Origin: Thermohalobaculum sp039513195
GTDB lineage: Bacteria > Pseudomonadota > Alphaproteobacteria > Rhodobacterales > Rhodobacteraceae
Assembly: GCA_039513195.1 (NCBI GenBank)
Contig: JBCCRM010000015.1
Span: forward strand, 1-64,000
Direction: 5' to 3'
DNA: 64,000 bases
This document shows positions 44,661-52,359 of the stretch, in pieces. The translations under genes and the position numbers were made by a program. A model generated the notes under the pieces. It searched no databases. It saw nothing but the letters and a program-made list of their open reading frames with translations, and was not told the origin of the DNA. Within the stretch, counting starts at the first letter, position 1, and each line of letters opens with the position of its first letter.

Positions 44661-46196
44661 ATGAGTGTTGAAGTCAGGGTGCCGGTCCTGGGCGAGTCGG
44701 TGACCGAGGCGACCGTGGCGACCTGGTTCAAAAAGCCGGGCGATGCGGTGACCGCCGATGAGGTGCTGTGCGAGTTGGAAACCGACAAGGTCTCGGTGGA
44801 GGTTGCGGCGCCTTCGGCGGGCACGCTGGGTGCGATCGTCGCGGCGGAGGGTGCGACGGTCGGGCTCGATGCTTTGCTGACGACCGTGGAGAACGGGGCG
44901 GCGGCCTCCCCTGTTGCCGCGGCGCCTTCCGCAACGCCGGCCGCGCCCACCCACCCGGCCGCCGCCCCGGCAACCGAGGGCGCAGGCGGGCAGACTGTGC
45001 CGGTGATGGTACCAGAACTGGGCGAGTCGGTGACCGAGGCCACCGTCGCGACCTGGTTCAAGACGATCGGCGAGACGGTTGCCGCCGATGAGATCCTCTG
45101 CGAATTGGAGACCGACAAGGTTTCGGTCGAGGTCGCGTCCCCTTCCGCCGGGACGCTCGCCGATATCAAGGCGGCCACAGGGGCTACCGTCGCCCGCGGC
45201 GCGGTCCTGGCCGCCGTCGCACCTGCGGCTGGGGCGTCGGCGTCCTTGACCTCCTCTGCTGCGGCGCCTGCACCGGCCTCGAACGCCGCCCCGGCCGAGA
45301 CGATCAAGCATGCGCCCTCGGCGGAAAAGGCCATGGCCGAGGCTGGTTTGACGCCCGATCAAGTAACCGGGACCGGGCGCAACGGTAGGATCATGAAAGA
45401 TGACGTGACCCGGGCCCTCGACCTCGCCAAAACCGTCCCCACCGGGGCCGCTGCAGTGCCGGCATCGGCGCGCCCGGCTTCCGCCCCCGACGATGCCGCG
45501 CGAGAAAAGCGGGTGAAGATGACCCGTCTACGGCGTACAATTGCCCGGCGCCTCAAGGACGCACAGAACACCGCCGCCATGCTGACCACCTATAACGAGG
45601 TCGACATGACGGCGGTCATGGAACTGCGCAAGGAATTCAAAGACCTGTTCGAGAAGAAGCATGGCGTGAAGCTCGGCTTCATGTCGTTCTTCGTAAAGGC
45701 GTGCTGCCATGCGCTGAACGAGATCCCGGCAGTGAATGCCGAGATCGACGGCGAGGATGTGGTATACAAGAACTATGCCCATATCGGCGTCGCGGTGGGC
45801 ACGCCGCAGGGGCTGGTTGTGCCGGTGGTCCGCAACGCCCACACCATGTCATTTGCAATGATCGAGCAGACGATTGCCGAGCTCGGCAAGCGGGCGCGGG
45901 ACGGAAAGCTCTCGATGGGCGATATGCAAGGTGGGACCTTCACCATCTCGAATGGCGGGGTCTATGGGTCGCTGATGTCGAGCCCGATTCTGAACCCGCC
46001 GCAATCGGGGATCCTGGGGATGCACAAGATCCAGGAGCGGCCCATGGTCGTTGGCGGGCAAATCGTAGCGCGGCCGATGATGTATCTGGCGCTGTCCTAC
46101 GACCACCGGATCATCGACGGGAAGGAGGCGGTGACCTTCCTCGTCCGAGTGAAAGAGAGCCTGGAGGATCCGCGGCGGCTGTTGATGGATCTATGA
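44661..46196 (+). CDS. sucB: 2-oxoglutarate dehydrogenase E2 (dihydrolipoyl succinyltransferase) with two lipoyl domains
   Basis: 511 residues. Two N-terminal lipoyl domains (about 1-77 and 112-187), each with ELETDKVSVEV and lipoyl lysines K43 and K153, are joined by Ala/Pro linkers; a peripheral subunit-binding domain (SAEKAMAEAGL, TGTGRNGRIMKDDV) and the acyltransferase core with YDHRIIDGKEAV follow. E. coli SucB has one lipoyl domain; two is a pattern I recall in Rhodobacterales. It starts 21 bp after sucA. The two lipoyl coding segments are also very similar at DNA level. Confidence 0.97.
   Translation: MSVEVRVPVLGESVTEATVATWFKKPGDAVTADEVLCELETDKVSVEVAAPSAGTLGAIVAAEGATVGLDALLTTVENGAAASPVAAAPSATPAAPTHPAAAPATEGAGGQTVPVMVPELGESVTEATVATWFKTIGETVAADEILCELETDKVSVEVASPSAGTLADIKAATGATVARGAVLAAVAPAAGASASLTSSAAAPAPASNAAPAETIKHAPSAEKAMAEAGLTPDQVTGTGRNGRIMKDDVTRALDLAKTVPTGAAAVPASARPASAPDDAAREKRVKMTRLRRTIARRLKDAQNTAAMLTTYNEVDMTAVMELRKEFKDLFEKKHGVKLGFMSFFVKACCHALNEIPAVNAEIDGEDVVYKNYAHIGVAVGTPQGLVVPVVRNAHTMSFAMIEQTIAELGKRARDGKLSMGDMQGGTFTISNGGVYGSLMSSPILNPPQSGILGMHKIQERPMVVGGQIVARPMMYLALSYDHRIIDGKEAVTFLVRVKESLEDPRRLLMDL
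44682..45168 (+). repeat. Direct intragenic repeat encoding the two lipoyl domains of sucB
   Basis: Two roughly 150-bp segments (44682-44832 and 45018-45168, 336 bp apart) encode near-identical peptides, including GESVTEATVATWFK and CELETDKVSVEV. Blocks such as GGGCGAGTCGGTGACCGAGG are identical in both copies. This is domain duplication within sucB, kept alike by selection or gene conversion. Confidence 0.8.
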
Positions 46197-46200
46197 CCCC

Positions 46201-46623
46201 ATGGCGGATGCAGTGCCCCCCAGCATCGTTCCGTATCTGACGGTGCGCGATGCGCGGCGGGCGCTGGCGTTCTACCGCGATGCCTTCGGCGGACAGACGC
46301 TCATGGTGCTGGAGACGGAAGAGGGGCATGTGACGCATGCCCGGACTCGGATCGGCGAAGGTTTGGTGATGCTCTACGAGGAGGCGAGCCACCCCTTGCA
46401 GGGCAATGCGGCGCCTGGTGAGCTTGGCGGCTCTCCGGTCGCGATCCGGATCGAAATGGCGAGCCCGCAAGCGGTGGACACAACGTTCGCCGGGGCCATT
46501 GCCGTGGGCGCGGAGGCGGCGATGGAGCCGAGTGACCGAGGCTGGGGCAGGATGGCCCATCTCCGTGACCCCGAGGGGCATTGCTGGAGCTTGGCAGCCA
46601 CCGTGCGCGAGGCCGGCGCATGA
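46201..46623 (+). CDS. VOC-superfamily (glyoxalase-like) protein
   Basis: 140 residues, one VOC domain: IVPYLTVRDARRALAFYRDAFGG, MVLETEEGHVTHARTRIG, then MAHLRDPEGHCWSLAA with the typical DPxGHxW ending. It resembles the PhnB-like subgroup. Function may be metal-dependent detoxification or a binding role; not determinable. It begins 4 bp after sucB and overlaps the MAPEG gene by 4 bp, so it is tied into the sucAB-lpd transcript. Confidence 0.88.
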   Translation: MADAVPPSIVPYLTVRDARRALAFYRDAFGGQTLMVLETEEGHVTHARTRIGEGLVMLYEEASHPLQGNAAPGELGGSPVAIRIEMASPQAVDTTFAGAIAVGAEAAMEPSDRGWGRMAHLRDPEGHCWSLAATVREAGA

Positions 46624-47018
46624 CCGTCGAGTTGCAAATTCTGGGCGGGGCGGTGCTGCTCGCCGTCGTGCAGCTGCTGCTCTTTGCGGTGCCCGCCAAT
46701 CTGGAGATCGGGTCGAACTGGCTCGCCGGGCCGCGGGATGGGGAGATGGCGCCGCTCTCGACCCGGACCGCACGCCTGCAGCGGGCCTTTCTGAACCATA
46801 TCGAAGGACTGGCTATCTTCACGCCGGCGGTGCTGATTGTGGTTGCCGGCGGCGCGTCGTCGCCGCTGACACAGGGCGCCGCGGTCGCCTATCTGCTGGC
46901 ACGCATCGCCTATGTGCCCTGCTACTGGGCGGGCATTCCCTGGGTGCGCTCCGCGGTCTGGGGTGTTGGCCTAGGGGCCACGGTAGTGATGGTCGTGGCT
47001 GCGCTGAGCAATGCCTGA
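46620..47018 (+). CDS. MAPEG-family membrane protein
   Basis: 132 residues with four membrane helices. MAPEG proteins include microsomal glutathione S-transferases. NLEIGSNWLAGPRD, RLQRAFLNHIEGLAIF and ARIAYVPCYWAGIPW are characteristic (the last includes the conserved Tyr/Pro loop). ATG at 46620 overlaps the VOC stop by 4 bp. Together the two genes look like a small detoxification pair placed between sucB and lpd. Confidence 0.87.
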   Translation: MTVELQILGGAVLLAVVQLLLFAVPANLEIGSNWLAGPRDGEMAPLSTRTARLQRAFLNHIEGLAIFTPAVLIVVAGGASSPLTQGAAVAYLLARIAYVPCYWAGIPWVRSAVWGVGLGATVVMVVAALSNA

Positions 47019-47051
47019 GTGATGCCTTATCCGTATGGTTTGTTAATACGA

Positions 47052-47069
47052 TATGCATGTCTTGTGCAT
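47052..47069. promoter_or_regulatory. TATGCAT...TTGTGCAT element upstream of lpd
   Basis: ATGCA-TGTCTTG-TGCAT is an inverted repeat in an AT-rich patch 38 bp upstream of the lpd start. It shares TATGCAT and TTGTGCAT with the 4549-4568 sequence near the BNR gene. The 88-bp gap and this element suggest that lpd has its own regulated promoter. Confidence 0.35.
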
Positions 47070-47106
47070 CGGTTTTTGACGGCCCCGGCGGGCGAAGGAG
47101 CGAGCG

Positions 47107-48495
47107 ATGGCGGACTATGATGTGATCGTGATCGGTGGCGGGCCGGGGGGCTATGTCTGCGCCATCCGCGCGGCCCAGCAGGGGCTGAAAGTCGCCTGTG
47201 TGGAGGGGCGTGGTGCGCTTGGCGGCACCTGTCTGAACGTCGGTTGTATCCCGTCCAAGGCGCTGTTGCACGCCTCCGAAATGGTGCATGAGGCGGGGGG
47301 CAGTTTCGCCAAGATGGGGATCATTGCGAAAGAGGTCTCGGTCGATATTCCCAAAATGCTCGACTACAAGAATGGCGTCATTCAAGCCAACACCCAAGGT
47401 ATTGAGTTTCTTTTCAAAAAAAATAAAGTTGATTACCTGCAGGGTTGGGGTGAGATCGTCGCCGCCGGCGAAGTTAAGGTCGGTGAAACGGTGTATAATA
47501 CCAAGAATATCGTGATCGCCACGGGGTCGGAGCCGGCATCCTTGCCAGGCGTCGAGGTGGACGAACAGAGCATCGTGACCTCGACCGGCGCGCTGGAGTT
47601 GCCGAGCGTGCCGAAGGAGATGGTGATCATCGGTGCGGGGGTGATCGGGCTGGAGCTCGGCTCAGTTTGGGGGAGGCTGGGGGCGAAGGTCACAGTGGTG
47701 GAGTATCTCGACCACATCACTCCCGGGCAAGACTCTGAAATATCGAAGGAATTCCAGAAGATCCTCACAAAGCAGGGGATGACCTTCATTCTGGGCGCAG
47801 CGGTGCAGGGGGTCGAGAAGGGGTCTGACGGGCTGACGGTGACCTACACTTCGCGCGCCGATGACAGCGTCACGATGCTGAAGGCCGATGTTGTCTTGGT
47901 GGCGACCGGACGGCGGCCCTACACTGTCGGGCTGGGATTGGAGAAGATCGGGGTGGAGGTGACAAATCGCGGCCTCGTCGTCACCGACAGCCATTGGCGC
48001 ACCAATGTGGCCGGGGTCTTCGCCATCGGTGATGTTATCGCAGGGCCGATGCTTGCCCATAAGGCTGAGGACGAGGGCGTTGCAGTGGCCGATGTGATCG
48101 CCGGGCGCCATGGCCATGTGAACTACGGCGTAATCCCAGGGGTCATCTACACGGCGCCCGAGGTCGCGTCTGTCGGAAAGACCGAGGAGGAGTTGAAGGC
48201 GGAGGGTCGGGCCTACAAGGTCGGGAAGTTCCCGTTCATGGCGAATGGTCGCGCGAAGGCGAATTTTGCTTCCGACGGCTTCGTGAAGCTTCTGGCGGAT
48301 AAAACGAGCGATCGCATTTTGGGATGCCATGTGATCGGGCCGGGTGCCGGCGATTTGATCCACGAGGTGTGCGTAGCAATGGAGTTTGGCGCCTCTGCCG
48401 AGGATCTTGCGATGACCTGCCACGCCCACCCGACCTATTCCGAGGCAATGCGGGAGGCGGCGCTCGCCTGCGGTGTTGGCGCAATCCATTTCTAG
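47107..48495 (+). CDS. lpd: Dihydrolipoyl dehydrogenase (E3)
   Basis: 462 residues. Reoxidises lipoyl groups of 2-oxoacid dehydrogenases using FAD and NAD. FAD loop VIVIGGGPGGYVCAI, redox disulfide GGTCLNVGCIPSK (C42, C47), NAD loop IIGAGVIGLELGSV and catalytic His in CHAHPTYSEAMREA are present. The stretch at 47400-47515 has AT-rich codons, including a run of eight A (47416-47423), unlike the rest of the gene. The stop TAG is within CTAGAGC. Confidence 0.97.
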   Translation: MADYDVIVIGGGPGGYVCAIRAAQQGLKVACVEGRGALGGTCLNVGCIPSKALLHASEMVHEAGGSFAKMGIIAKEVSVDIPKMLDYKNGVIQANTQGIEFLFKKNKVDYLQGWGEIVAAGEVKVGETVYNTKNIVIATGSEPASLPGVEVDEQSIVTSTGALELPSVPKEMVIIGAGVIGLELGSVWGRLGAKVTVVEYLDHITPGQDSEISKEFQKILTKQGMTFILGAAVQGVEKGSDGLTVTYTSRADDSVTMLKADVVLVATGRRPYTVGLGLEKIGVEVTNRGLVVTDSHWRTNVAGVFAIGDVIAGPMLAHKAEDEGVAVADVIAGRHGHVNYGVIPGVIYTAPEVASVGKTEEELKAEGRAYKVGKFPFMANGRAKANFASDGFVKLLADKTSDRILGCHVIGPGAGDLIHEVCVAMEFGASAEDLAMTCHAHPTYSEAMREAALACGVGAIHF

Positions 48496-48516
48496 AGCGC
48501 GTGCCGGGGGGCGGCC

Positions 48517-48531
48517 CGGGGCCAGGCCCCG
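48517..48531 (+). terminator. GC-rich hairpin after lpd
   Basis: CGGGGCC-A-GGCCCCG, a perfect inverted repeat 22 bp after the lpd stop, in a strongly GC-rich run. It lacks a uridine tract, so termination is uncertain. Confidence 0.3.
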
Positions 48532-48621
48532 CAACCACTCGCCCATCGGCGCTGGGGCCCTGGGGCGCGGGGATTACGATAGCAATGAAAGAAGATCAGC
48601 GTCCGAAGGATTGGGGGCCGG

Positions 48622-49149
48622 ATGACGAAGCTGTTGGGGATTTCGGGCTCGCTGCGCGCGGGCAGTTTCAACACCCTGTTGGTCAAGGAGGCGGCGCGGG
48701 TCTTCGGCGATTGCGACTTCACATTGGCCGATCTTAACCTGCCTTTGTTCAATCAAGATCTGGAGGCGGAGGGGCAGCCGGCCCCGGTCGCGAAGCTCTG
48801 CGAGCAGATCTTGGCCGCCGATGCTATCGTGGTGTCCACGCCGGAGTACAACAAGGCGCCTTCTGGCGTGTTGAAGAATGCGCTCGACTGGGTTAGCCGC
48901 CCGCGTCCGGCGCCGATGGTGGGCAAACCGGTCGCCGTCGTCTCGGCCACCGCTGGCCTCGCTGGGGGTGAGCGGTCGAAATCGGCGATGTATCTGATGC
49001 TGGTGCCGTTCCATGTGCGGCTGGTTTTCCAGCCGGAGGTGCATATCGGCACGGCGCATAAGGCCTTTACCGAGGAAGGGCAGCTTGCCGACCAGGCCAA
49101 GGCCGATGCCCTGACCGCGCTGATGGCGGCCCTGCGCGCCGAGGTCTAG
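48622..49149 (+). CDS. NADPH-dependent FMN reductase family protein
   Basis: 175 residues, flavodoxin-like. LLGISGSLRAGSFNTLL binds the FMN phosphate and STPEYNKAPSGVLKNALDW is the family signature; PVAVVSATAGLAGGERS contacts the isoalloxazine. Likely a cytosolic NAD(P)H:quinone or azo-type reductase; electron acceptor unknown. GGGGG six bases upstream supports the ATG at 48622. Its TAG stop is part of a CTAGAGC motif that starts a 107-bp repeat-like element. Confidence 0.9.
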   Translation: MTKLLGISGSLRAGSFNTLLVKEAARVFGDCDFTLADLNLPLFNQDLEAEGQPAPVAKLCEQILAADAIVVSTPEYNKAPSGVLKNALDWVSRPRPAPMVGKPVAVVSATAGLAGGERSKSAMYLMLVPFHVRLVFQPEVHIGTAHKAFTEEGQLADQAKADALTALMAALRAEV

Positions 49150-49252
49150 AGCGCGCTCCGACCCGCGAGCATCGGCTCTGGCGCTCTAAGGTATTGTTCG
49201 GGCGAATTGTCATGAAGCGCATCTGAGTCAGATTGGCTGGAAAATGCTCTAG
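49146..49252. repeat. Dispersed intergenic repeat with CTAGAGC/GCTCTAG ends
   Basis: CTAGAGC (49146-49152, overlapping the FMN reductase stop codon) and GCTCTAG (49246-49252) are perfect inverted ends of a 107-bp element. Reading the minus strand from the right end gives GCTAGAGCATTTTCC, a start I associate with small repeats scattered between genes in many alphaproteobacteria. A further CGCTCTA occurs at 49191-49197. No coding potential. Confidence 0.5.
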
Positions 49253-49264
49253 CGGAGCGGGAAT

Positions 49265-49291
49265 GGCCCAGCCGGACGCGTCCGCCGGGCC
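49265..49291. terminator. Interrupted GC-rich hairpin between convergent genes
   Basis: GGCCC and GGGCC enclose CGGACG/CGTCCG, giving an approximately 13-bp stem with one bulge and one mismatch, 6 bp beyond the DUF992 stop (minus strand). No uridine run on either strand. Plausible bidirectional terminator. Confidence 0.4.
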
Positions 49292-49297
49292 ATAGGC

Positions 49298-49762
49298 TCA
49301 TTTCGCGGTGACCTCGAACAGCTCCACCCCGAAGGACGCACCGATACCGGCCTGACCCGAGGTCGAGAACGGGTTCAACGTGATCTGATCGTCCGAGCCG
49401 CCGACCAGGACGCGAAGGCCGACCCCGCCGCCGGCTTGGATCTCCGCCGAAGTGCCGGCGTAGCTACCCGCCAGAACCTCTGCCTTGGTCTCTAGGCCTG
49501 GCGCCAGCACCAGCCAATTCAGCTTTTGGTCAGTCACCACCGAGAGATCGAGCCCGAATTTGTCGATCTTGCCGGTGAAGCCTGCCGTCTCGCCGTTTTG
49601 GTTGGTGAAGGTGCAGTCGTAGGAGGCCTCGGCGATCACGACGAGATTGGTCTTGTCGACCAGCGAGCATTCCAGCACGCCGATTTGGACACCGGGATCT
49701 GCGGCTTGCGCAGGAGCGGCGAGGCCGAAGGCGACGGCCGCGAGCGGAAGCATGCGGAGCAT
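49298..49762 (-). CDS. DUF992 secreted protein
   Basis: 154 residues. Signal peptide (MLRMLPLAAVAFGLAAPAQA, cleavage at QA-A), then the DUF992 domain starting VQIGVLECSLVDKT, with CTF and the LAGSYAGTSAEIQAGGGVG loop. DUF992 proteins are small periplasmic beta-rich proteins of unknown role, common in alphaproteobacteria. ATG at 49762 follows GAGAGGT. The gene is alone, 125 bp from xerC. Confidence 0.85.
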   Translation of the reverse strand: MLRMLPLAAVAFGLAAPAQAADPGVQIGVLECSLVDKTNLVVIAEASYDCTFTNQNGETAGFTGKIDKFGLDLSVVTDQKLNWLVLAPGLETKAEVLAGSYAGTSAEIQAGGGVGLRVLVGGSDDQITLNPFSTSGQAGIGASFGVELFEVTAK

Positions 49763-49887
49763 GAGCAGGTACCTCTCTCTCAGAGCCGGCTCCTCGGGCC
49801 GGCAACCGAGGTCTCTTACCCGGATCGCCCGCACCCGATATTCCAGATTTCAGTGCTGTTTGACGGAATTCACGCCTCTGGAGACGG

Positions 49888-50811
49888 TCAGCCTGCCCTG
49901 GGATGCGCCTTAGTGTAGGCTTCGAGGAGCCGGCTTTCGTCGACAGCGGTGTAGATCTGTGTCGTGCTGAGCGCAGCATGGCCCAGTAATTCCTGCACCG
50001 CCCGCAGATCGCCCCCGGCGGCGAGGAGCTGCGTCGCGAAAGCGTGGCGCAAGGCATGCGGCGTCGCAGAGGACGGGAGGCCGAGCGCCAGGCGCGCCTT
50101 CGCCATGGCACCGCGCAGCACGCGCGGATCGAGGGCACCGCCGCGGGCGCCGAGGAAGAGCGCGCGACCGCCGACGATCCGGTAGGGGCAGAGCTCGGTG
50201 TAGCGATCGACCGCGTCCCGCGCCACCGGCAGCACCGGGACCTCCCGCTCCTTCCCACCCTTGCCGGTGACCCGGATCACCTCCGGAAGCGGCAGGGCAT
50301 GCCCGGTTAGGCCGAGCGCCTCGGAAATCCGGAGGCCGGCCCCCCAGATCAGCGTCAACGCGGCCTGGTCCCGCGCTGCGATCCAGGTCTTGCGCGCCTG
50401 CGCCCCGGTCTCGGAGAGCACGGCATGCGCATCGGCCACGGCAATCGGGCGGGGCAGGGAGCGGGGAAGCTTTGGCGTTTGCACCGTCAGAATGCCCGGG
50501 CAGGCTACCCCCTCGGCGTCTTCGAGCCAGGAGAGAAAGCCTCGCACCGCCGAGAGCCGCCGCGACAGCGAGCGCGCTGAAAGCCCGCGCGCCCGCTCCG
50601 CCGCCATCCAAGCCCGAAAATCCGCCCGCTGCAGGCGCGCGATCGCGGCCTTGCCCATAGGTCCGCCGCAGTGATCGGCCATGAAGCCGAGAAAGTCGCT
50701 GAGATCCCGGCGGTAGGCCCGCACCGTTTGCGCCCGCGCCTGGCGCACCGCCGACAACTGCGCGAGCCATCGTGCGAGAAGATCCTCGCTGCCCGCCGAG
50801 GGCATGGCCAT
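49888..50811 (-). CDS. xerC: Tyrosine recombinase XerC
   Basis: 307 residues. With XerD it resolves chromosome dimers at dif. N-terminal SAM-like domain (TVRAYRRDLSDFLGF), catalytic domain with R161 (WGAGLRISEALGL), K184, H252 and R255 (HALRHAFATQLL), H278 (LLGHAALSTTQIYT) and nucleophile Y287. The complete set of catalytic residues argues for an active enzyme. Stop of DUF484 and the xerC ATG share one base. No dif site was noticed in the window. Confidence 0.94.
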   Translation of the reverse strand: MAMPSAGSEDLLARWLAQLSAVRQARAQTVRAYRRDLSDFLGFMADHCGGPMGKAAIARLQRADFRAWMAAERARGLSARSLSRRLSAVRGFLSWLEDAEGVACPGILTVQTPKLPRSLPRPIAVADAHAVLSETGAQARKTWIAARDQAALTLIWGAGLRISEALGLTGHALPLPEVIRVTGKGGKEREVPVLPVARDAVDRYTELCPYRIVGGRALFLGARGGALDPRVLRGAMAKARLALGLPSSATPHALRHAFATQLLAAGGDLRAVQELLGHAALSTTQIYTAVDESRLLEAYTKAHPRAG

Positions 50812-51560
50812 CAGCGCTGCTCGTACAGGCGGCCGGTCAGCAAAAGCTCGATTGCCTCGGCAAAAAAGGTCAGCAGGTCGACGCCCTGATCCGGGGAAAA
50901 TCGGTCCGGGTCGCGGCTGCCGAAGGCGAGCAATCCCCGGGAGCGGCGGAGGCGTAACGGCATCAACGCCTCGGACCTCACCACAGCGCCGCCGAAGATC
51001 AGCTCTGCCTCCTCGCCGGAGCCACGCAGCACTACGCCGGCCCGTTCGGCCTCCCCCTCCAACATCAGATAGGCATCTACGGTACCGACCGGCAGCGTCA
51101 CCACCCGGTCGCCGAGTTCCGGTCCCAGCTCTGCCGCCGGCGATGCGTGTTCCACATCCGCCTCAAGACACAGCCGCGCCTCGTCGACGCCGACGATGCT
51201 GGGCACCGAGCGGGTCAAACGACGCAGAAACTCCGGCGTCTCGCAGGGCGAGAGCAACAGCAGGATTGCGCGGTGGATCTGCTCTGTGCTCGCCACGTTC
51301 TCATAGGCGGCCGCGATCACCGAGCGATTGGCCTCCACCAAACGGCTCAGCCGCTGCTCCAGCCGCTCGACCAGCTTGTCGCGCAGATCCACGACCTGCC
51401 TGTCCTGATGCTCGGTCGCGCCCAACAGCGCCCGCATCACCTGGTCGTCGTCCAACACCAGGTTTGGGTCGGCGAGGAGCAGAGATCGGATCAAATCCCG
51501 CTCATCCGTGTTCAAGGCGATACCCGTCCCGGCACCGATCTCCGGCGTTGATTGGCTCAT
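50811..51560 (-). CDS. DUF484 family protein
   Basis: 249 residues. A helical N-terminal region (residues 20-110) leads into a GAF-like C-terminal domain (about 115-245; CLEADVEHAS, LPVGTVDAYLMLEG, GLLAFGSRDPDRFSPDQG). DUF484 genes sit next to xerC in many proteobacteria, as here, but the function is unknown. It lies 13 bp after the transaldolase-like gene on the minus strand, continuing the operon. Confidence 0.9.
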   Translation of the reverse strand: MSQSTPEIGAGTGIALNTDERDLIRSLLLADPNLVLDDDQVMRALLGATEHQDRQVVDLRDKLVERLEQRLSRLVEANRSVIAAAYENVASTEQIHRAILLLLSPCETPEFLRRLTRSVPSIVGVDEARLCLEADVEHASPAAELGPELGDRVVTLPVGTVDAYLMLEGEAERAGVVLRGSGEEAELIFGGAVVRSEALMPLRLRRSRGLLAFGSRDPDRFSPDQGVDLLTFFAEAIELLLTGRLYEQR

Positions 51561-51573
51561 ACCAGCGCCCCGC

Positions 51574-52230
51574 TCAGGCCAGGATCGACTGGCCGGTTTT
51601 GGCCCAGTCCTTTAGGAAGGCGTCGAGGCCCTTGTCGGTCAGCGGGTGGTCGGCGAGCTTTTTCAGGATCGCCGGCGGGATCGTGGCGACGTCGGCGCCG
51701 ATCTTGGCGGCGTCCTTGACATGGTTCACGGTGCGGATCGAGGCAGCCAGGATCTCGGTGCTCATATGGTAGTTGTCGTAGATTTGCCGAATGTCCGAAA
51801 TCAGCTCCATCCCGTCGAGACCGACATCGTCGATCCGCCCGATGAAGGGCGAGATGAAGCGCGCACCCGCCTTCGCGGCCAAGAGCGCTTGGGTGGCAGA
51901 GAAACAGAGCGTCACATTCACCATATGGCCGGACTGGGCCAAAGTTCGGCATGCGACCAGACCGTCCCATGTCAGTGGCACCTTCACGCAGACATTGGGG
52001 GCGATTTGCGCCAGCTCCCGCCCCTCGGCGATCATCGCGTCGGCCTCCGTCGCGGCAACCTCGGCGGAGACAGGGCCTTCGACGATATCGCAGATCTCGC
52101 GGGTCACCTCGGCGATCTTGCGCCCTGATTTCAGGATCAACGACGGGTTGGTCGTCACCCCGTCGACCATGCCGCTGGCCGCAAGCTCACGGATCTCGTC
52201 GATCTCGGCCGTGTCAATGAAAAACTTCAT
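51574..52230 (-). CDS. Small transaldolase / fructose-6-phosphate aldolase-like
   Basis: 218 residues, the short single-domain class. MKFFIDTAEIDEIRE, VTTNPSLILKSG, the Schiff-base lysine K83 in VCVKVPLTW, and RFISPFIGRIDD are typical. The family contains both true transaldolases (pentose phosphate pathway) and fructose-6-phosphate aldolases; the sequence alone does not settle which. ATG at 52230. The genomic order with priA divergent next to it matches what I remember of Rhodobacterales. Confidence 0.9.
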   Translation of the reverse strand: MKFFIDTAEIDEIRELAASGMVDGVTTNPSLILKSGRKIAEVTREICDIVEGPVSAEVAATEADAMIAEGRELAQIAPNVCVKVPLTWDGLVACRTLAQSGHMVNVTLCFSATQALLAAKAGARFISPFIGRIDDVGLDGMELISDIRQIYDNYHMSTEILAASIRTVNHVKDAAKIGADVATIPPAILKKLADHPLTDKGLDAFLKDWAKTGQSILA

Positions 52231-52359
52231 GCCTGGGATGCCCTGTCCTGATCGCTGCTTCGGGCGGCAATCTACGCGAAGGCCCACGGCGCTGCTATCC
52301 CAAAGGCAAGGTCTCCGGCAGGCTTTGGCGCCCGGTGATAGGTCGCCCGGAGCCCGGTT

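Noticed and set aside
43845..45362. 505-codon minus-strand frame opposite sucA/sucB
   Set aside because: Arg/Gly-rich shadow across two real genes; no start signal or motif.
47416..47423. Programmed frameshift at the A8 run in lpd
   Set aside because: The in-frame protein is a complete, conserved dihydrolipoyl dehydrogenase, so no frameshift is needed; kept only as a composition note.
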